Shown piece by piece: positions 18,119-28,337 of a DNA stretch of 64,000 nucleotides (the stretch's first letter is position 1; each line of letters begins with the position of its first letter). Both the position numbers and the translations under genes were made by a program. Under the pieces are notes generated by a model, which worked only from the letters and a program-made list of their open reading frames with translations, was not told the DNA's origin and did not search any database. Origin of the DNA: Sulfuritalea sp. GTDB taxonomy: Bacteria > Pseudomonadota > Gammaproteobacteria > Burkholderiales > Rhodocyclaceae. The DNA lies in the NCBI GenBank assembly GCA_016716965.1, contig JADJUP010000005.1, forward strand, positions 118,234 through 182,233. The letters are read 5' to 3'.

Positions 18119-20272
18119 TCAGTCCGGCAGCAGCACAAGCGCCGCGAGCGGCGGGAGGGTCAGCGTCAGCGAGGCGGGGAAGCCCATCCACGACTGCGCG
18201 ACGGCCTCTACGTGGCCGCCATTGCCAAGGTCGCTGCCCCCGTAGTGCGCCGAGTCCGTGTTGATGCGTTCGCGGTAGGGTCCTGTGCGTGGCACGCCGA
18301 GGCGATAGCCGTGGCGTGGCACCGGGGTGAAGTTCAACACCACTACCACGTGGCTGCCGTCGCGCCCGCGGCGCAACCAGCTCACCACCGACTGGTCGGC
18401 ATCGTGGCAATCGATCCACTGGAAACCCAGGGAGGAGAAGTCGAGTTCATGCAAAGCCGCTTCACCGACATACAAGTGGTTCAGTTCGCGCGCCAGCGCC
18501 CGGATCCCCGCATGAAGCGGAAGCTGCAGGAGTTGCCACGGCAGTTCCTCGGCAGGGCGCCATTCCCAGGGTTGCCCGAGTTCGGCGCCCATGAACTGCA
18601 ACTTTTTGCCCGGCGCCGTCATCTGGTAGGCCAGCAACAGGCGCAGGTTGGCAAAGCGCTGCCATTCGTCGCCCGGCATCTTGCCCAGCAGCGAGCGCTT
18701 GCCATGCACCACTTCGTCATGCGACAGGGGCAGCACGAAGTTCTCGCTGTAGGCGTAAAGCTGGCCGAAGGTCAATCGCTCATGGTTGTAGCGCCGGTAG
18801 ATCGGGTCGTGCTCCATGTAGTCGAGCGTGTCGTTCATCCAGCCCATGTTCCACTTCATCGAGAAGCCCAGGCCGCCCAGCCAGGTCGGGCGCGACACCA
18901 TCGGCCAGGCCGTGGATTCCTCGGCTATGGTCAGCGCACCGGGAAAATCGGCATGCACCATCTCGTTCATTTCACGCAGGAAGGCGATGGCTTCGAGGTT
19001 CTCGCGCCCGCCGTGGATGTTCGGTGTCCATTCGCCGGCCTTCCGCGAGTAGTCGAGGTAGATCATCGAGGCCACGGCGTCGACGCGCAGCGCATCGACG
19101 TGGAACTCGCCCAGCCAGTAGGCGGCCGAGGACATGAGGAAGCTGCGGACTTCGTTGCGCCCGTAGTTGAAGACATGGGTGCCCCAGTCGGGATGCATCT
19201 TCTGCTTCGGGTCCTGGTGTTCGTAGAGCGCGCTGCCGTCGAAATGCGCCAGGGCCCAGTCGTCGGCCGGGAAATGCCCGGGCACCCAGTCGAGGATCAC
19301 GCCGATCTCGGCCTGGTGCAGCGCATCGATCAGGAAGCGCAGTTCGTCGGCGCTGCCGAAACGCGAACTGGGCGCGAAGAAGCCGGTGCACTGGTAGCCC
19401 CACGATTCGTCGAGCGGATGCTCCATCAGCGGCATGAATTCGACATGGGTATAGCCCATCTCGACCAGGTAGGGAACCAGCCGCTCGGCGAGGTCGCGAT
19501 AACTGTAGAAGCTGCGATCGGGATGCCGCATCCAGCTGCCCAGATGCATCTCGTAGATGCTCATCGGTGCCGACAGCCAGTCGCGCCTCGCACGTGCCTG
19601 CAGCCAGGCATCATCGTTCCAGACGTGTGCCGCGGGGGCCGTGACGCGGCAGGCCGTAGCCGGCCGGCGCTCGAAGGCCTGCGCGTAGGGATCGCTCTTC
19701 AGGCGCAGCGCGCCGCTGCCGCGCACGCGCAATTCGAACCGATACAAGGCGCCGGTGGCGATCTCCGGAACGAACAGTTCCCAGACACCGGAAGCGCCCA
19801 GCGTCGCCATCGGATGCACGCGGCCGTCCCAGCCGTTGAAATCGCCGACCACCGAAACGCGCTCGGCATTGGGTGCCCAGACGCGAAAGCAGACGCCCTC
19901 GATGCCATCGCGCTGTTCGGGCAGCGCCCCCTGGCTGCGCCAGGCCTGGCGCAAGCGTCCGGCATTGAACAGGAACAGGTCGTCGGCAGGCGGGCGAGGC
20001 GCAAACGCGTAGGCATCGTAGCTCGTCGCGCCATCGATCTTGAGCCGCCACGGACGGGGCGGCGGTGCGCTTCCCTGCCACTCGAACAAGTCGGTGCCGC
20101 TGCGGCGCTTGAGCGGCGCCCAGGCGCCATCCGCGAGTTCCACCGCGACAGCCGAGGCACGCGGACGAAAAACCCGCAGGCGCCAATCGGCACCCTGCGC
20201 GTGGAGTCCGAGCACGGAAAACGGATCATGTTCACGCGCCTCGAACAGCGCACTGAAGGCAGCGTCAGGCAT
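18119..20272 (-). CDS. glgB: 1,4-alpha-glucan branching enzyme GlgB
   Basis: Makes alpha-1,6 branches in glycogen; 717 residues. N-terminal CBM48 region ([39 protein letters not shown]), then the GH13 barrel. Nucleophile Asp at about 397 ([18 protein letters not shown]), acid/base Glu at about 451 ([10 protein letters not shown]), and the transition-state His-Asp pair in [19 protein letters not shown]; these lie close to E. coli D405/E458. The gene is divergent from glgC, so the 130-bp region 20273-20403 probably carries control elements for both directions. Confidence 0.96.
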   Translation of the reverse strand: MPDAAFSALFEAREHDPFSVLGLHAQGADWRLRVFRPRASAVAVELADGAWAPLKRRSGTDLFEWQGSAPPPRPWRLKIDGATSYDAYAFAPRPPADDLFLFNAGRLRQAWRSQGALPEQRDGIEGVCFRVWAPNAERVSVVGDFNGWDGRVHPMATLGASGVWELFVPEIATGALYRFELRVRGSGALRLKSDPYAQAFERRPATACRVTAPAAHVWNDDAWLQARARRDWLSAPMSIYEMHLGSWMRHPDRSFYSYRDLAERLVPYLVEMGYTHVEFMPLMEHPLDESWGYQCTGFFAPSSRFGSADELRFLIDALHQAEIGVILDWVPGHFPADDWALAHFDGSALYEHQDPKQKMHPDWGTHVFNYGRNEVRSFLMSSAAYWLGEFHVDALRVDAVASMIYLDYSRKAGEWTPNIHGGRENLEAIAFLREMNEMVHADFPGALTIAEESTAWPMVSRPTWLGGLGFSMKWNMGWMNDTLDYMEHDPIYRRYNHERLTFGQLYAYSENFVLPLSHDEVVHGKRSLLGKMPGDEWQRFANLRLLLAYQMTAPGKKLQFMGAELGQPWEWRPAEELPWQLLQLPLHAGIRALARELNHLYVGEAALHELDFSSLGFQWIDCHDADQSVVSWLRRGRDGSHVVVVLNFTPVPRHGYRLGVPRTGPYRERINTDSAHYGGSDLGNGGHVEAVAQSWMGFPASLTLTLPPLAALVLLPD

Positions 20273-20335
20273 AGGTATATAGTCGAAGGAGTTTTTTGCT
20301 ATCGTGCGGATTGTAGCCGCAAGGGAGGATTCACC

Positions 20336-20407
20336 ATGGATTGGTATGCAGAACCGGCCGGTTCCGACGCCGCTCGGACCGATGCTGGCAAGGTAGTGCA
20401 GTCATGA
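20336..20407 (+). CDS. Short leader ORF coupled to glgC (23 aa)
   Basis: An ATG with a near-ideal ribosome site (GGGAGGA, 7 bases upstream) opens a 23-codon ORF beginning [11 protein letters not shown]. Its TGA overlaps the glgC start as ATGA. glgC itself has no obvious ribosome site apart from this coupling, so ribosomes probably arrive at glgC by finishing this ORF. The peptide matches nothing I know. A leader role in glgC translation is inferred from the geometry alone. Confidence 0.55.
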   Translation: MDWYAEPAGSDAARTDAGKVVQS

Positions 20408-21663
20408 AGACCGCCGAGATCGCGCGCAACACCTTCGGCATCGTGCTCGCCGGCGGACGCGGCAGCCGCCTGATGCAACTGACGGACTGGCGCTCCAAAC
20501 CGGCGGTACCCTTCGGCGGCAAGTTCCGCATCATCGACTTCACGCTGTCGAACTGCGTCAATTCCGGCATCCGCCGCATCGGCGTCGCCACCCAGTACAA
20601 GGCACAAAGCCTGATCCAGCACCTGCAGCGCGGCTGGAGCTTCCTCGACGGCCGCTTCCACGAGTTCATCGACATCCTCCCGGCGCAGCAGCAGATCAGC
20701 GAACACTGGTACCGCGGCACGGCCGACGCGGTATTCCAGAACCTCGACCTGATCCGCCGCAACCGGCCCAAGCATGTGCTGGTGCTTTCCGGCGACCATG
20801 TCTACAAGATGAACTACACACGCATGCTGACGGAGCACGTCGAACGCCAGGCAGACTTCAGCGTGGCCTGCATCGACGTGCCCCGGCATGAAGCCAGCGG
20901 TTTCGGCGTCATGCACGTCGACGACCAGCAGCGCGTGGTGGACTTCGTCGAAAAGCCCGCAGACCCTCCGCCAATGCCGGGGCGACCGGACCGCGCGCTG
21001 GCCAGCATGGGCGTCTATGCCTTCAATGCCGAATTCCTCTACGAACAACTGATCCGTGACCACGACGATCCGCGCTCGACGCATGACTTCGGCAAGGACG
21101 TGATCCCGCATTGCGTCGATCGCTACCGGGTGTTCGCCCACAACTTCGTCAACTCCTGCGTCGGCATGGATGACACGAAGATTCCCTACTGGCGTGACGC
21201 CGGCACCATCGACGCCTACTGGGAAGCCAACATGGAACTGACCAAGGTCACGCCGGAGCTCAACCTCTACGACGACGACTGGCCGATCTGGACCCACCAG
21301 GAGCAGTTGCCTCCGGCCAAGTTCGTCTTCGACGACGACGGCCGGCGCGGCATGGCGGTCGACTCCCTGGTGTCGGGCGGCGACATCATCAGCGGCGCAC
21401 TGGTGCGCCATTCGCTGCTGTTTTCGCGGGTCCATGTGCACAGCTACGCACAGATCGAGGACTCGGTGATCCTGCCCGATGTCGATATCGGCCGCCACGC
21501 CAAGCTGCGCCGGGTGGTGATGGACAAGCATTGCCGGGTTCCCGAGGGCATGCTGATCGGCTACGACGCCGAGGCCGACCGCAAGCGCTTCCATGTCAGC
21601 GACAACGGCATCACGCTGGTAACGCCGGAAATGCTCGGTCAGCAGGCACACCACATACGGTGA
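20404..21663 (+). CDS. glgC: Glucose-1-phosphate adenylyltransferase GlgC
   Basis: Makes ADP-glucose, the committed step of glycogen synthesis; 419 residues. Signatures: GIVLAGGRGSRLMQLTDWRSKPAVPFGGK (nucleotide loop plus Lys), VLVLSGDHVYKMNY (Mg-binding Asp), FVEKPADPP (Glc-1-P region) and YWRDAGTIDAYWEANM. The C-terminal half has the left-handed beta-helix hexapeptide repeats (SVILPDVDIGRHAKLRRVVM). It starts in an ATGA overlap with the leader ORF, is the first full gene of a plus-strand glycogen run, and is followed by an 11-bp-stem hairpin. Confidence 0.96.
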   Translation: MKTAEIARNTFGIVLAGGRGSRLMQLTDWRSKPAVPFGGKFRIIDFTLSNCVNSGIRRIGVATQYKAQSLIQHLQRGWSFLDGRFHEFIDILPAQQQISEHWYRGTADAVFQNLDLIRRNRPKHVLVLSGDHVYKMNYTRMLTEHVERQADFSVACIDVPRHEASGFGVMHVDDQQRVVDFVEKPADPPPMPGRPDRALASMGVYAFNAEFLYEQLIRDHDDPRSTHDFGKDVIPHCVDRYRVFAHNFVNSCVGMDDTKIPYWRDAGTIDAYWEANMELTKVTPELNLYDDDWPIWTHQEQLPPAKFVFDDDGRRGMAVDSLVSGGDIISGALVRHSLLFSRVHVHSYAQIEDSVILPDVDIGRHAKLRRVVMDKHCRVPEGMLIGYDAEADRKRFHVSDNGITLVTPEMLGQQAHHIR

Positions 21664-21683
21664 CTTTCAGAATGAAAGTCACC
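21659..21683 (+). terminator. Perfect 11-bp hairpin at the end of glgC
   Basis: GGTGACTTTCA, loop GAA, then the exact complement TGAAAGTCACC. It includes the glgC stop codon. No T-run follows, so it may be an RNA-stabilising or attenuating hairpin rather than a true terminator. Confidence 0.5.
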
Positions 21684-21694
21684 AAAGCAACTAA

Positions 21695-21782
21695 TGCCCC
21701 CCACCCCCCGCCCCGGGGCGGGGGCCAAAGCTTGCTCGCTGCGCTCGATTTTGAGATTGGCTTCCGCGCGCCCCGGAGCTGG
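21695..21782 (+). repeat. C-run/G-run hairpin element, degenerate copy B
   Basis: CCCCCCACCCCCCGCCCC, complementary GGGGCGGGGG, then TTGCTCGCTGCGC and CCGCGCGCCCCGG. Same architecture and position type (between genes) as the copies at 13397 and 47816, but more diverged. Confidence 0.45.
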
Positions 21783-21790
21783 CTCCAGTC

Positions 21791-23530
21791 ATGAAACATC
21801 TCGACCTGGTCTTCCTCTGGCACATGCACCAGCCGGACTATCGCGACCATGGCGCGACCGGTACGGCGCAGGATGCAAGAGTCGGCGCTGGCGATACGGC
21901 AGGGGGCGAGTTCGTCCTGCCCTGGGTCTACCTGCACGCGATGAAGGACTACGTCGACATGGCGGCGCACCTGGAGCGCCACCCGCAGATCCGGTGCGTG
22001 GTCAATCTGGTGCCGGTGCTGCTGGAACAGATCGAGGACTATGCGCAGCAGTTCGCCGACGGCCGCTTTCGCGACCCCTTGCTGCGCATGCTGGCTACGC
22101 CGGACCTGGAAAAAATAGACGATTCCGAACGCAGGCTGCTGCTGAACACCTGTTTCCGCAGCAACCACACCACCATGCTGGCGCCCTTCCCGCACTACCA
22201 GCGCCTGCACGACATCTATCGGCTGCTGGTGGCTGACAACGAATCCTCCTGCCGCTACCTTTCCGGCTCGTATTTCTCCGACCTCGTCACCTGGTACCAC
22301 CTGGCCTGGACCGGGGAAACCGAACGGCGGCGCAATCCGCTGCTGGCCAGGCTGATGAGCCAGGGCGAACGCTATGACGCGGGCGATCGGCAGCTACTGC
22401 TCGCCAGCATCGGCGAACTGCTGGCCGGCCTGATACCACGCTGGCGCGCGCTCGCCGCGCGCGGACAGGTCGAGCTGTCGTCCACGCCGCATACCCACCC
22501 GCTGGCGCCGCTGATGCTCGACTTCGGCGCCGCCCGCGAAAGCCTGCCCGAGGCGCCGCTGCCGTTCACGGCGGCCTACCCCGGCGGTCGCAGCCGGGTG
22601 CTGACCCACATCGACGCCGCGCGCGTCAGCCACGCCCGACGCTTCGGCGCACCGCCCACAGGCATGTGGCCGGCCGAAGGTGCGATCTCCACGGAATTCG
22701 TCAAGCACCTGGGCACCGCCGGCTGCCAGTGGATCGCCAGCGGCGAGGGCGTGCTGAACAACAGCCTGGTCGCCAGCGGCATCGCCGACCCGCGCGCCGC
22801 CTACCACCCCTGGCGTCTGGCGCAGGCCCCCGGCCTGACGCTGTTCTTCCGCGACGAGCGGCTGTCCGACCTGATCGGCTTCGACTACGCCAAATGGCAC
22901 GGCCGCGACGCCGCGCAGCACCTCGTGCACCAACTGGAGGCGATCCTCGATACGGCGGCCGACGGCGAAACGCCAGTGGTCAGCATCATCCTCGACGGTG
23001 AAAACGCCTGGGAACACTACCCCTACAACGGCTACTACTTTTTCGACGACCTCTACGGCCTGCTGGCCGAGCATCCCGCGATCCGCACCACCACCTACGC
23101 CGAACTGCTGGCGCGGCCGGCGCCGCCGCCCGCCACCGTGCTGCCGCGCCTCGTCGCCGGCAGTTGGGTCTATGGCACGCTCTCGACATGGATCGGCGAC
23201 CAGGCCAAGAATCGCGGCTGGGACCTGTTGTGCGAAGCCAAGCAAAGCTGCGACCGGGTCCTCGCCAGCGGACGCCTCGATCCGGCGCAGGTCGCCGCCG
23301 TCGAGGCACAACTGGCGATCTGCGAAAGTTCCGACTGGTTCTGGTGGTTCGGCGACTACAACCCCTCCGCCGCCGTCGCCAGTTTCGACAGCCTGTACCG
23401 GCGCAACCTGGCGCGTCTATATCGCCTGTTGCAACTGGAACCGCCGGCCCAGCTCGACACCCCCATCTGCGCCGGATCGGATTCCGCCACCGGCGGCTCG
23501 ATGCGGCGCGTCACGGCTTCTCCCAACTAA
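21791..23530 (+). CDS. GH57 family glucan-active glycoside hydrolase
   Basis: A 579-residue member of glycoside hydrolase family 57 (retaining alpha-glucan hydrolases and transglycosidases). Conserved LVFLWHMHQPDYRD at the start; the GMWPAEGAIS block carries the likely nucleophile Glu296; SIILDGENAWEHYPYNGYYFF carries the likely acid Asp. The exact activity (amylase or amylopullulanase-like) cannot be told from sequence reading. A dispersed-repeat copy at 21875-21900 encodes [13 protein letters not shown] between DYRD and FVLPWVYLHAMKDY; the family normally passes directly from DYRD to a short GEF.LPWV link, so this looks like an insertion of about 10-15 residues. It lies between glgC and the second GH57 gene. 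Confidence 0.85.
   Translation: MKHLDLVFLWHMHQPDYRDHGATGTAQDARVGAGDTAGGEFVLPWVYLHAMKDYVDMAAHLERHPQIRCVVNLVPVLLEQIEDYAQQFADGRFRDPLLRMLATPDLEKIDDSERRLLLNTCFRSNHTTMLAPFPHYQRLHDIYRLLVADNESSCRYLSGSYFSDLVTWYHLAWTGETERRRNPLLARLMSQGERYDAGDRQLLLASIGELLAGLIPRWRALAARGQVELSSTPHTHPLAPLMLDFGAARESLPEAPLPFTAAYPGGRSRVLTHIDAARVSHARRFGAPPTGMWPAEGAISTEFVKHLGTAGCQWIASGEGVLNNSLVASGIADPRAAYHPWRLAQAPGLTLFFRDERLSDLIGFDYAKWHGRDAAQHLVHQLEAILDTAADGETPVVSIILDGENAWEHYPYNGYYFFDDLYGLLAEHPAIRTTTYAELLARPAPPPATVLPRLVAGSWVYGTLSTWIGDQAKNRGWDLLCEAKQSCDRVLASGRLDPAQVAAVEAQLAICESSDWFWWFGDYNPSAAVASFDSLYRRNLARLYRLLQLEPPAQLDTPICAGSDSATGGSMRRVTASPN
21875..21900 (+). repeat. Dispersed AAGTCGGCGCC motif inside the first GH57 gene (copy 4)
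   Basis: GCAAGAGTCGGCGCTGGC then GATACGGC. Sense with the gene, reading ARVGAGDTA, next to the conserved N-terminal HMHQPDYRD block. Confidence 0.75.
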
Positions 23531-23714
23531 TTCCCTGGCTTCGCAAGCCACGTCCAATCCATGAACCGCTCACTACCCTGCAATGCCATCGCCGAAGAAA
23601 ATCGGCCCGCCCCCCCGCCCCCTCCGCGGGCAGGTTGCAAGTAGCCTCGCCTCCGGGCTACTGAATGTCGGCGCTCAACGTTCCCAGGCGTGTCGTTTCG
23701 CGTCAGGGCCAATC
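23531..23714 (+). repeat. GH57-GH57 spacer with GC hairpins
   Basis: This 184-bp gap contains a C-run (CGCCCCCCCGCCCCC) resembling the hairpin element family, then a clear hairpin AGTAGCC...GGCTACT (about 23639-23662). A short GTCGGCGCT at 23668 recalls the dispersed motif but lacks its second half. No gene is seen. Confidence 0.35.
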
Positions 23715-25730
23715 ATGACCATCAGCCTCCTGTTCGGCGTCCACGCCCACCAGCCCGTCGGCAATTTCCCGGCCGTCATCGACGACGCCCACATCCGCAG
23801 TTACGGCATGTTCCTGCGTGTCATGGAGCGCTACCCCGCGTTTCGCTTCAGCGTGCATTTCTCGGGCTGGCTGCTCGACGTATTGCTCGAACGCTTTCCC
23901 GACGACATGGCGCGCCTCGCGGCGATGACCCGGCGCGGCCAGGTCGAGTGGTTCGGCTCGGGCGACTGCGAGCCGGTGCTGGCGGCGATCCCGCACCGCG
24001 ACCGGGTGACGCAGATCGCCACCCTGTCGGACAAGATCGAGCGCCGCTTCGGCATGCGCCCTTCCGGCGCCTGGCTCACCGAGCGGGTCTGGGAATCCTC
24101 GGTGGTCACCTCGCTGGTCGCCACCGGCATCCGCTACGTGGCGGTGGACGACTACCACTTCCTCTGCGCCGGCGAGAGCCAGGACCGCCTCGACAGCTTT
24201 TTCTCCACCGACGAGGACGGCCGCCGCCTCGACCTGTTCCCGATTTCCGAGGGCGCGCGCTACCGCCTGCCTTTCTCGCCGGCCGGCGAGGCCGTCGCCT
24301 GGCTGGAGGACCTGGCGCGCCAGGGACGGCGCGCGGCGATCTACTTCGACGACATCGAAAAGTTCGGCATCTGGCCGGAAACCTACGAATGGGTATTCGA
24401 AAAGGGCTGGCTGACCCAGTTCATCGAGGGCGTCCTCGCATCCCCGCTGATTCGCACCGAGACCTATGCCGACTACCATGCCCGGGAGCGCACGCGCGGC
24501 ATCGTGTACCTGCCCACCACCTCCTACATCGAAATGAACGAGTGGACGCTGCCGGCCAGCCGCGCCCGCGAGTACCACGCGCTGGTCGAGTCCGAGAAGG
24601 CGACCGGGCGCTTCGAGGCGCACAAGCCCTTCCTGCGCGGCGGCATCTGGCGCAACTTCATGTCTCGCTACAGCGAAGCCAACTGGATGCACAAACGCAT
24701 GCTCGGCGCCTCGCGGCGGCTGGCCGCGCTGCCCGCCGCGCAGCGCGCGCCCGAGATGCAGGAATGGCTGCACCGCTCGCAGGCCAACGACGCCTACTGG
24801 CACGGCCTGTTCGGCGGCCTCTACCTGCCCCACCTGCGCCGCGCCATCTGGAACAACCTGCTCCAGCTCGAAGCCGCGCTGGAACGGCTCGCACCCTGGC
24901 CGCGCCAGCAGCAGGGCGACCTGGACCATGACGGCCACGTCGAGACCGCCCTGCGCAGCCCGCTGCTCCATGCCTACGTGCGCGACGACGGCCACGCCGC
25001 ACTGGTGGAGTTTTCCAGCCTGGCGCTGGCGCACAACTTCGGCGACACGCTGCGTGCCTATCCCGAGGCTTACCACGACAAGATCCGCTACGGCGATGCC
25101 GGCGCCCGCGCCGCCGCGAGCGGTGCCGGCATCGCCTCGGCGCACGACCGCGTCGCCTACCTGCACACCATCCTGCACGGCGACGCCGACCCGGATGAGC
25201 GGCCGCGCGGCCTTTTCCTCGATTCCGCGATCGACGCCAATGACATGATGCGGCCGCTCGACGGCTACGTGCCCGGTGCCGAGCCCGGCCGCTGGGTAGC
25301 CGGCGGCGAAGGCTGGCGCATCGAAAAGCGCTACGCCCTCGAGGACGATACGCTGAGCGTCACCTTCCGCATCGAGGGCGCGCGACCGCCGGCCACCATC
25401 GAAACCGAGATCAACCTCGCCATGCCCAGCTGCGACGGCTTCGGCGGCCGTTACATCCTCGCCGACGGCAGCGTGCCCGGCGGCTTCGGCGATCCGCTGC
25501 GGATCGAGGACACGCGCTCGCTCACGCTGGACGACAGCGAACTGCGCGGCTCGCTGCGAATCGAGGCCAGCCTGCCGGTCAGCTGCGATGCCTGCGCGCA
25601 TCGCACCGTATCGCAATCCGAAGCCGGCTTCGAAAAGATCATGCAGGCGGTATGCATCACGCTCGCCTGGTCGCCGGCCGGCGGCGCCGAGCAGCGCATC
25701 ACGCTGCGTGCGCTACCGGTTGCATCGTAG
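23715..25730 (+). CDS. GH57 4-alpha-glucanotransferase / alpha-amylase
   Basis: A 671-residue GH57 enzyme of the 4-alpha-glucanotransferase branch. FGVHAHQPVGNFPAVIDDAH opens the catalytic barrel; Glu123 in AWLTERVWESS is at the same residue number as the Glu123 nucleophile known for Thermococcus litoralis 4-alpha-glucanotransferase; the acid Asp is at about 212-213 (IYFDDIEKFGIW). C-terminal beta domains (FGGRYILADGSVPGGFGD) match the DUF1925/DUF1926 parts of that family. The role is probably disproportionation of malto-oligosaccharides in glycogen turnover, replacing MalQ, which is absent from the window. It stands between the first GH57 gene and glgP. Confidence 0.88.
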   Translation: MTISLLFGVHAHQPVGNFPAVIDDAHIRSYGMFLRVMERYPAFRFSVHFSGWLLDVLLERFPDDMARLAAMTRRGQVEWFGSGDCEPVLAAIPHRDRVTQIATLSDKIERRFGMRPSGAWLTERVWESSVVTSLVATGIRYVAVDDYHFLCAGESQDRLDSFFSTDEDGRRLDLFPISEGARYRLPFSPAGEAVAWLEDLARQGRRAAIYFDDIEKFGIWPETYEWVFEKGWLTQFIEGVLASPLIRTETYADYHARERTRGIVYLPTTSYIEMNEWTLPASRAREYHALVESEKATGRFEAHKPFLRGGIWRNFMSRYSEANWMHKRMLGASRRLAALPAAQRAPEMQEWLHRSQANDAYWHGLFGGLYLPHLRRAIWNNLLQLEAALERLAPWPRQQQGDLDHDGHVETALRSPLLHAYVRDDGHAALVEFSSLALAHNFGDTLRAYPEAYHDKIRYGDAGARAAASGAGIASAHDRVAYLHTILHGDADPDERPRGLFLDSAIDANDMMRPLDGYVPGAEPGRWVAGGEGWRIEKRYALEDDTLSVTFRIEGARPPATIETEINLAMPSCDGFGGRYILADGSVPGGFGDPLRIEDTRSLTLDDSELRGSLRIEASLPVSCDACAHRTVSQSEAGFEKIMQAVCITLAWSPAGGAEQRITLRALPVAS

Positions 25731-25771
25731 AATCCAGCGACCCCGTCCCCCACTTCCATACGCCCAACATC

Positions 25772-28327
25772 ATGCCCGGCACCCGCTATCAACTCGAAGT
25801 AAATCCCGAAATCCCGCCGCGCCTGGCGCGCCTCGACGAACTGGCCAACAACCTCTGGTACAGCTGGGACCGGCCCACCCGATCCCTCTTCGCGCGGCTT
25901 TCCGCCGGCCTCTGGCGCGCGGTGCACCACAGTCCCAAGGCGTTCATGAAGCGCATGGACCAGAAGCGCATCGACGAAGCCGCCGAGGATCCGGTATTCC
26001 TCGGCACGATGAATCGGGTTCTGTCCGCCTTCGATTCCTACCACGCCGAACCTCGGCTTGAGTTGCCGGGCAAGCCGCCGCTGCAGTCGAGCGACCTGAT
26101 CGCCTACTTCTGCGCCGAGTTCGGCTTCCACGAAAGCCTGCCGATCTACTCGGGCGGCCTCGGCATCCTCGCCGGCGACCACTGCAAGGGCGCCTCCGAC
26201 CTGCGCCTGCCCTTCGTCGCCGTCGGCCTGCTCTATCGCCAGGGCTATTTCCGCCAGTCGATCGACCGCGAGGGCCGGCAGACCGCGCACTACGGCGACA
26301 ACGATTTCGACGACATGCCGATCGAACTGGTGCATGGCGAGGACGGCAAGGAACTGCGCGTCGGCGTCGAGTTTCCGGGGCGCATTGTGTGGGCCCGGAT
26401 CTGGCGCGCCCGGGTCGGCAACAACCGGCTCTACCTGCTCGACACCCAGCTCGACGAGAACAGCGATGCCGACCGCGGCATCCTGCACCAGCTCTATGGC
26501 GGTGACCGCCGCACGCGCATCGAGCAGGAGATCATCCTCGGCGTCGGCGGCGTGCGCGCGCTTTCCGCGCTCGGCCTGCGTCCCACGGTCTGGCACATCA
26601 ACGAAGGCCACGCCGCCTTCCTGGTGCTGGAACGCATCCGCAACCTGATCCGGCAGGACATGAGCTTTGCCGCGGCGCTGGAAGCCGCCTCCGCCAATAC
26701 CGTGTTCACCACGCATACGCCGGTTCCGGCCGGCCACGACCATTTCGCCGATGACATGGTGATGCATTACTTCGGCGAATTCTGCGCGGCGGCGGGCCTC
26801 GACCGCGATGGACTGCTCGGCATGGGACGCGTCGGGGACGGTGGCAGCGAGTTCAACATGACGGCGCTGGCCCTGCGCGGCTCGCGCTTTCACAACGGCG
26901 TATCGCGCATCCACGGCGAAGTCTCCGCTCGCATCTGCGCCAACATGTGGCCGCAGGTCACCGCGCCGGAAAACCCGATGGACTACGTCACCAACGCGGT
27001 GCACGTGCCGACCTTCCTCGCAACCGACTGGTACGAGACCTTCGACCGCCACCTCGGCCTGGGCTGGCAGCACCGCCTGACCGACCAGGCCTGCTGGGAC
27101 GGAGTCCATCGCATTCCCGACCAGATCTTCTGGAGCATCCGCCAGTCGCTCAAGGCTCAGTTGTTGCACCTGGTGCGCAGCCGCGTGCGCCAGCAGCACT
27201 TGCGCAACCAGGGCTCCGAGGCCCACCTCGACCGCGTGCTGCGCAGCGCCGATCCGGCCAATCCTACGGTGCTGACCATCGGCTTCGCACGCCGCTTCGC
27301 CACCTACAAGCGCGCCACGCTGCTGTTCAACAACCTCGACTGGCTGCGTGAAATCCTTTCCGACGCGCAGCGCCCGGTGCTGTTCATCTTCGCCGGCAAG
27401 GCCCATCCGGCCGACGAGCCGGGACGGGAACTGATCCGCCAGATCGCCGAGCTCTCGCACAAGCGCGAGTTCGAAGGCCGCATCCTGCTGGTCGAAGGCT
27501 ACGACCTCCACTTGGCGCGGCGGATGGTCGCCGGCGTCGACGTCTGGCTCAACAATCCGATCTATCCGCTGGAAGCCTCCGGCACCTCGGGCATGAAGGC
27601 CGCGATCAATGGCGCGATCAACCTGTCGGTGCTCGACGGCTGGTGGGGCGAAGGCTACGACGGCGGCAACGGCTGGGCCATCAAGCCGGCGGCCGAAGGG
27701 CTCGATCCTTCCGAACGTGACGCCGACGAGGCGCGCACGCTCTACGAACTGCTGCAGGACAGCGTGATCCCGATGTACTACCGCAACACCTCGCTCGGCT
27801 ATTCGCCGGAATGGGTGGCGATGGCCAAGGCCTCGATCGCTTCCATCATGCCGCGCTTCAACATGCAGCGCATGCTCACCGATTACGTCGAGAAATTCTA
27901 TTCGCCGGCGGCGGAGCAATGGCGCCGCTATGCGGGCGACGGCTTTTCGGGGGCGCGCCACGTCGCCGAATGGAAGGCGCGGATACGCGCCGCCTGGCCG
28001 CGCATCGCCTTGCGCCGGCTAGACCAGGCGGTGCCACGCATCCGCTATGGCGAAACCATGCGTTTCGAGGTGGCGGTCCAGCTCGACGGCCTGACGCCGG
28101 ACGACCTGACGGTCGAAATGGTGTTCACCCGTCCCGGCGAACCGACCACGGCGCGGGCCCGCCGCTACGTGCTGAAACATGAGCGCCCATTAGGCAACGG
28201 CGAGCACCTGTTCGCCCGCGAACTGACACCCGACCAGTGCGGCAAGATGGAATACCGCGTCCGCGTGTTCCCCACCCATCGCCTGCTGACCCATCCCTTC
28301 GAGATGGGCATGATGCTCTGGCTGTAG
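25772..28327 (+). CDS. glgP: Alpha-glucan phosphorylase, DUF3417 type
   Basis: Releases glucose-1-phosphate from alpha-glucans; 851 residues. The N-terminus ([26 protein letters not shown]) is the DUF3417 domain that marks the non-classical phosphorylase branch. The catalytic part has [49 protein letters not shown] and the PLP-Lys block [15 protein letters not shown]. Start: ATG 25772 ([18 protein letters not shown]); an open frame upstream overlaps the GH57 gene. It is followed by pgi 10 bp on, so the released sugar phosphate can enter glycolysis through products of the same transcript. Confidence 0.93.
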   Translation: MPGTRYQLEVNPEIPPRLARLDELANNLWYSWDRPTRSLFARLSAGLWRAVHHSPKAFMKRMDQKRIDEAAEDPVFLGTMNRVLSAFDSYHAEPRLELPGKPPLQSSDLIAYFCAEFGFHESLPIYSGGLGILAGDHCKGASDLRLPFVAVGLLYRQGYFRQSIDREGRQTAHYGDNDFDDMPIELVHGEDGKELRVGVEFPGRIVWARIWRARVGNNRLYLLDTQLDENSDADRGILHQLYGGDRRTRIEQEIILGVGGVRALSALGLRPTVWHINEGHAAFLVLERIRNLIRQDMSFAAALEAASANTVFTTHTPVPAGHDHFADDMVMHYFGEFCAAAGLDRDGLLGMGRVGDGGSEFNMTALALRGSRFHNGVSRIHGEVSARICANMWPQVTAPENPMDYVTNAVHVPTFLATDWYETFDRHLGLGWQHRLTDQACWDGVHRIPDQIFWSIRQSLKAQLLHLVRSRVRQQHLRNQGSEAHLDRVLRSADPANPTVLTIGFARRFATYKRATLLFNNLDWLREILSDAQRPVLFIFAGKAHPADEPGRELIRQIAELSHKREFEGRILLVEGYDLHLARRMVAGVDVWLNNPIYPLEASGTSGMKAAINGAINLSVLDGWWGEGYDGGNGWAIKPAAEGLDPSERDADEARTLYELLQDSVIPMYYRNTSLGYSPEWVAMAKASIASIMPRFNMQRMLTDYVEKFYSPAAEQWRRYAGDGFSGARHVAEWKARIRAAWPRIALRRLDQAVPRIRYGETMRFEVAVQLDGLTPDDLTVEMVFTRPGEPTTARARRYVLKHERPLGNGEHLFARELTPDQCGKMEYRVRVFPTHRLLTHPFEMGMMLWL

Positions 28328-28337
28328 GAGCGCCGCC

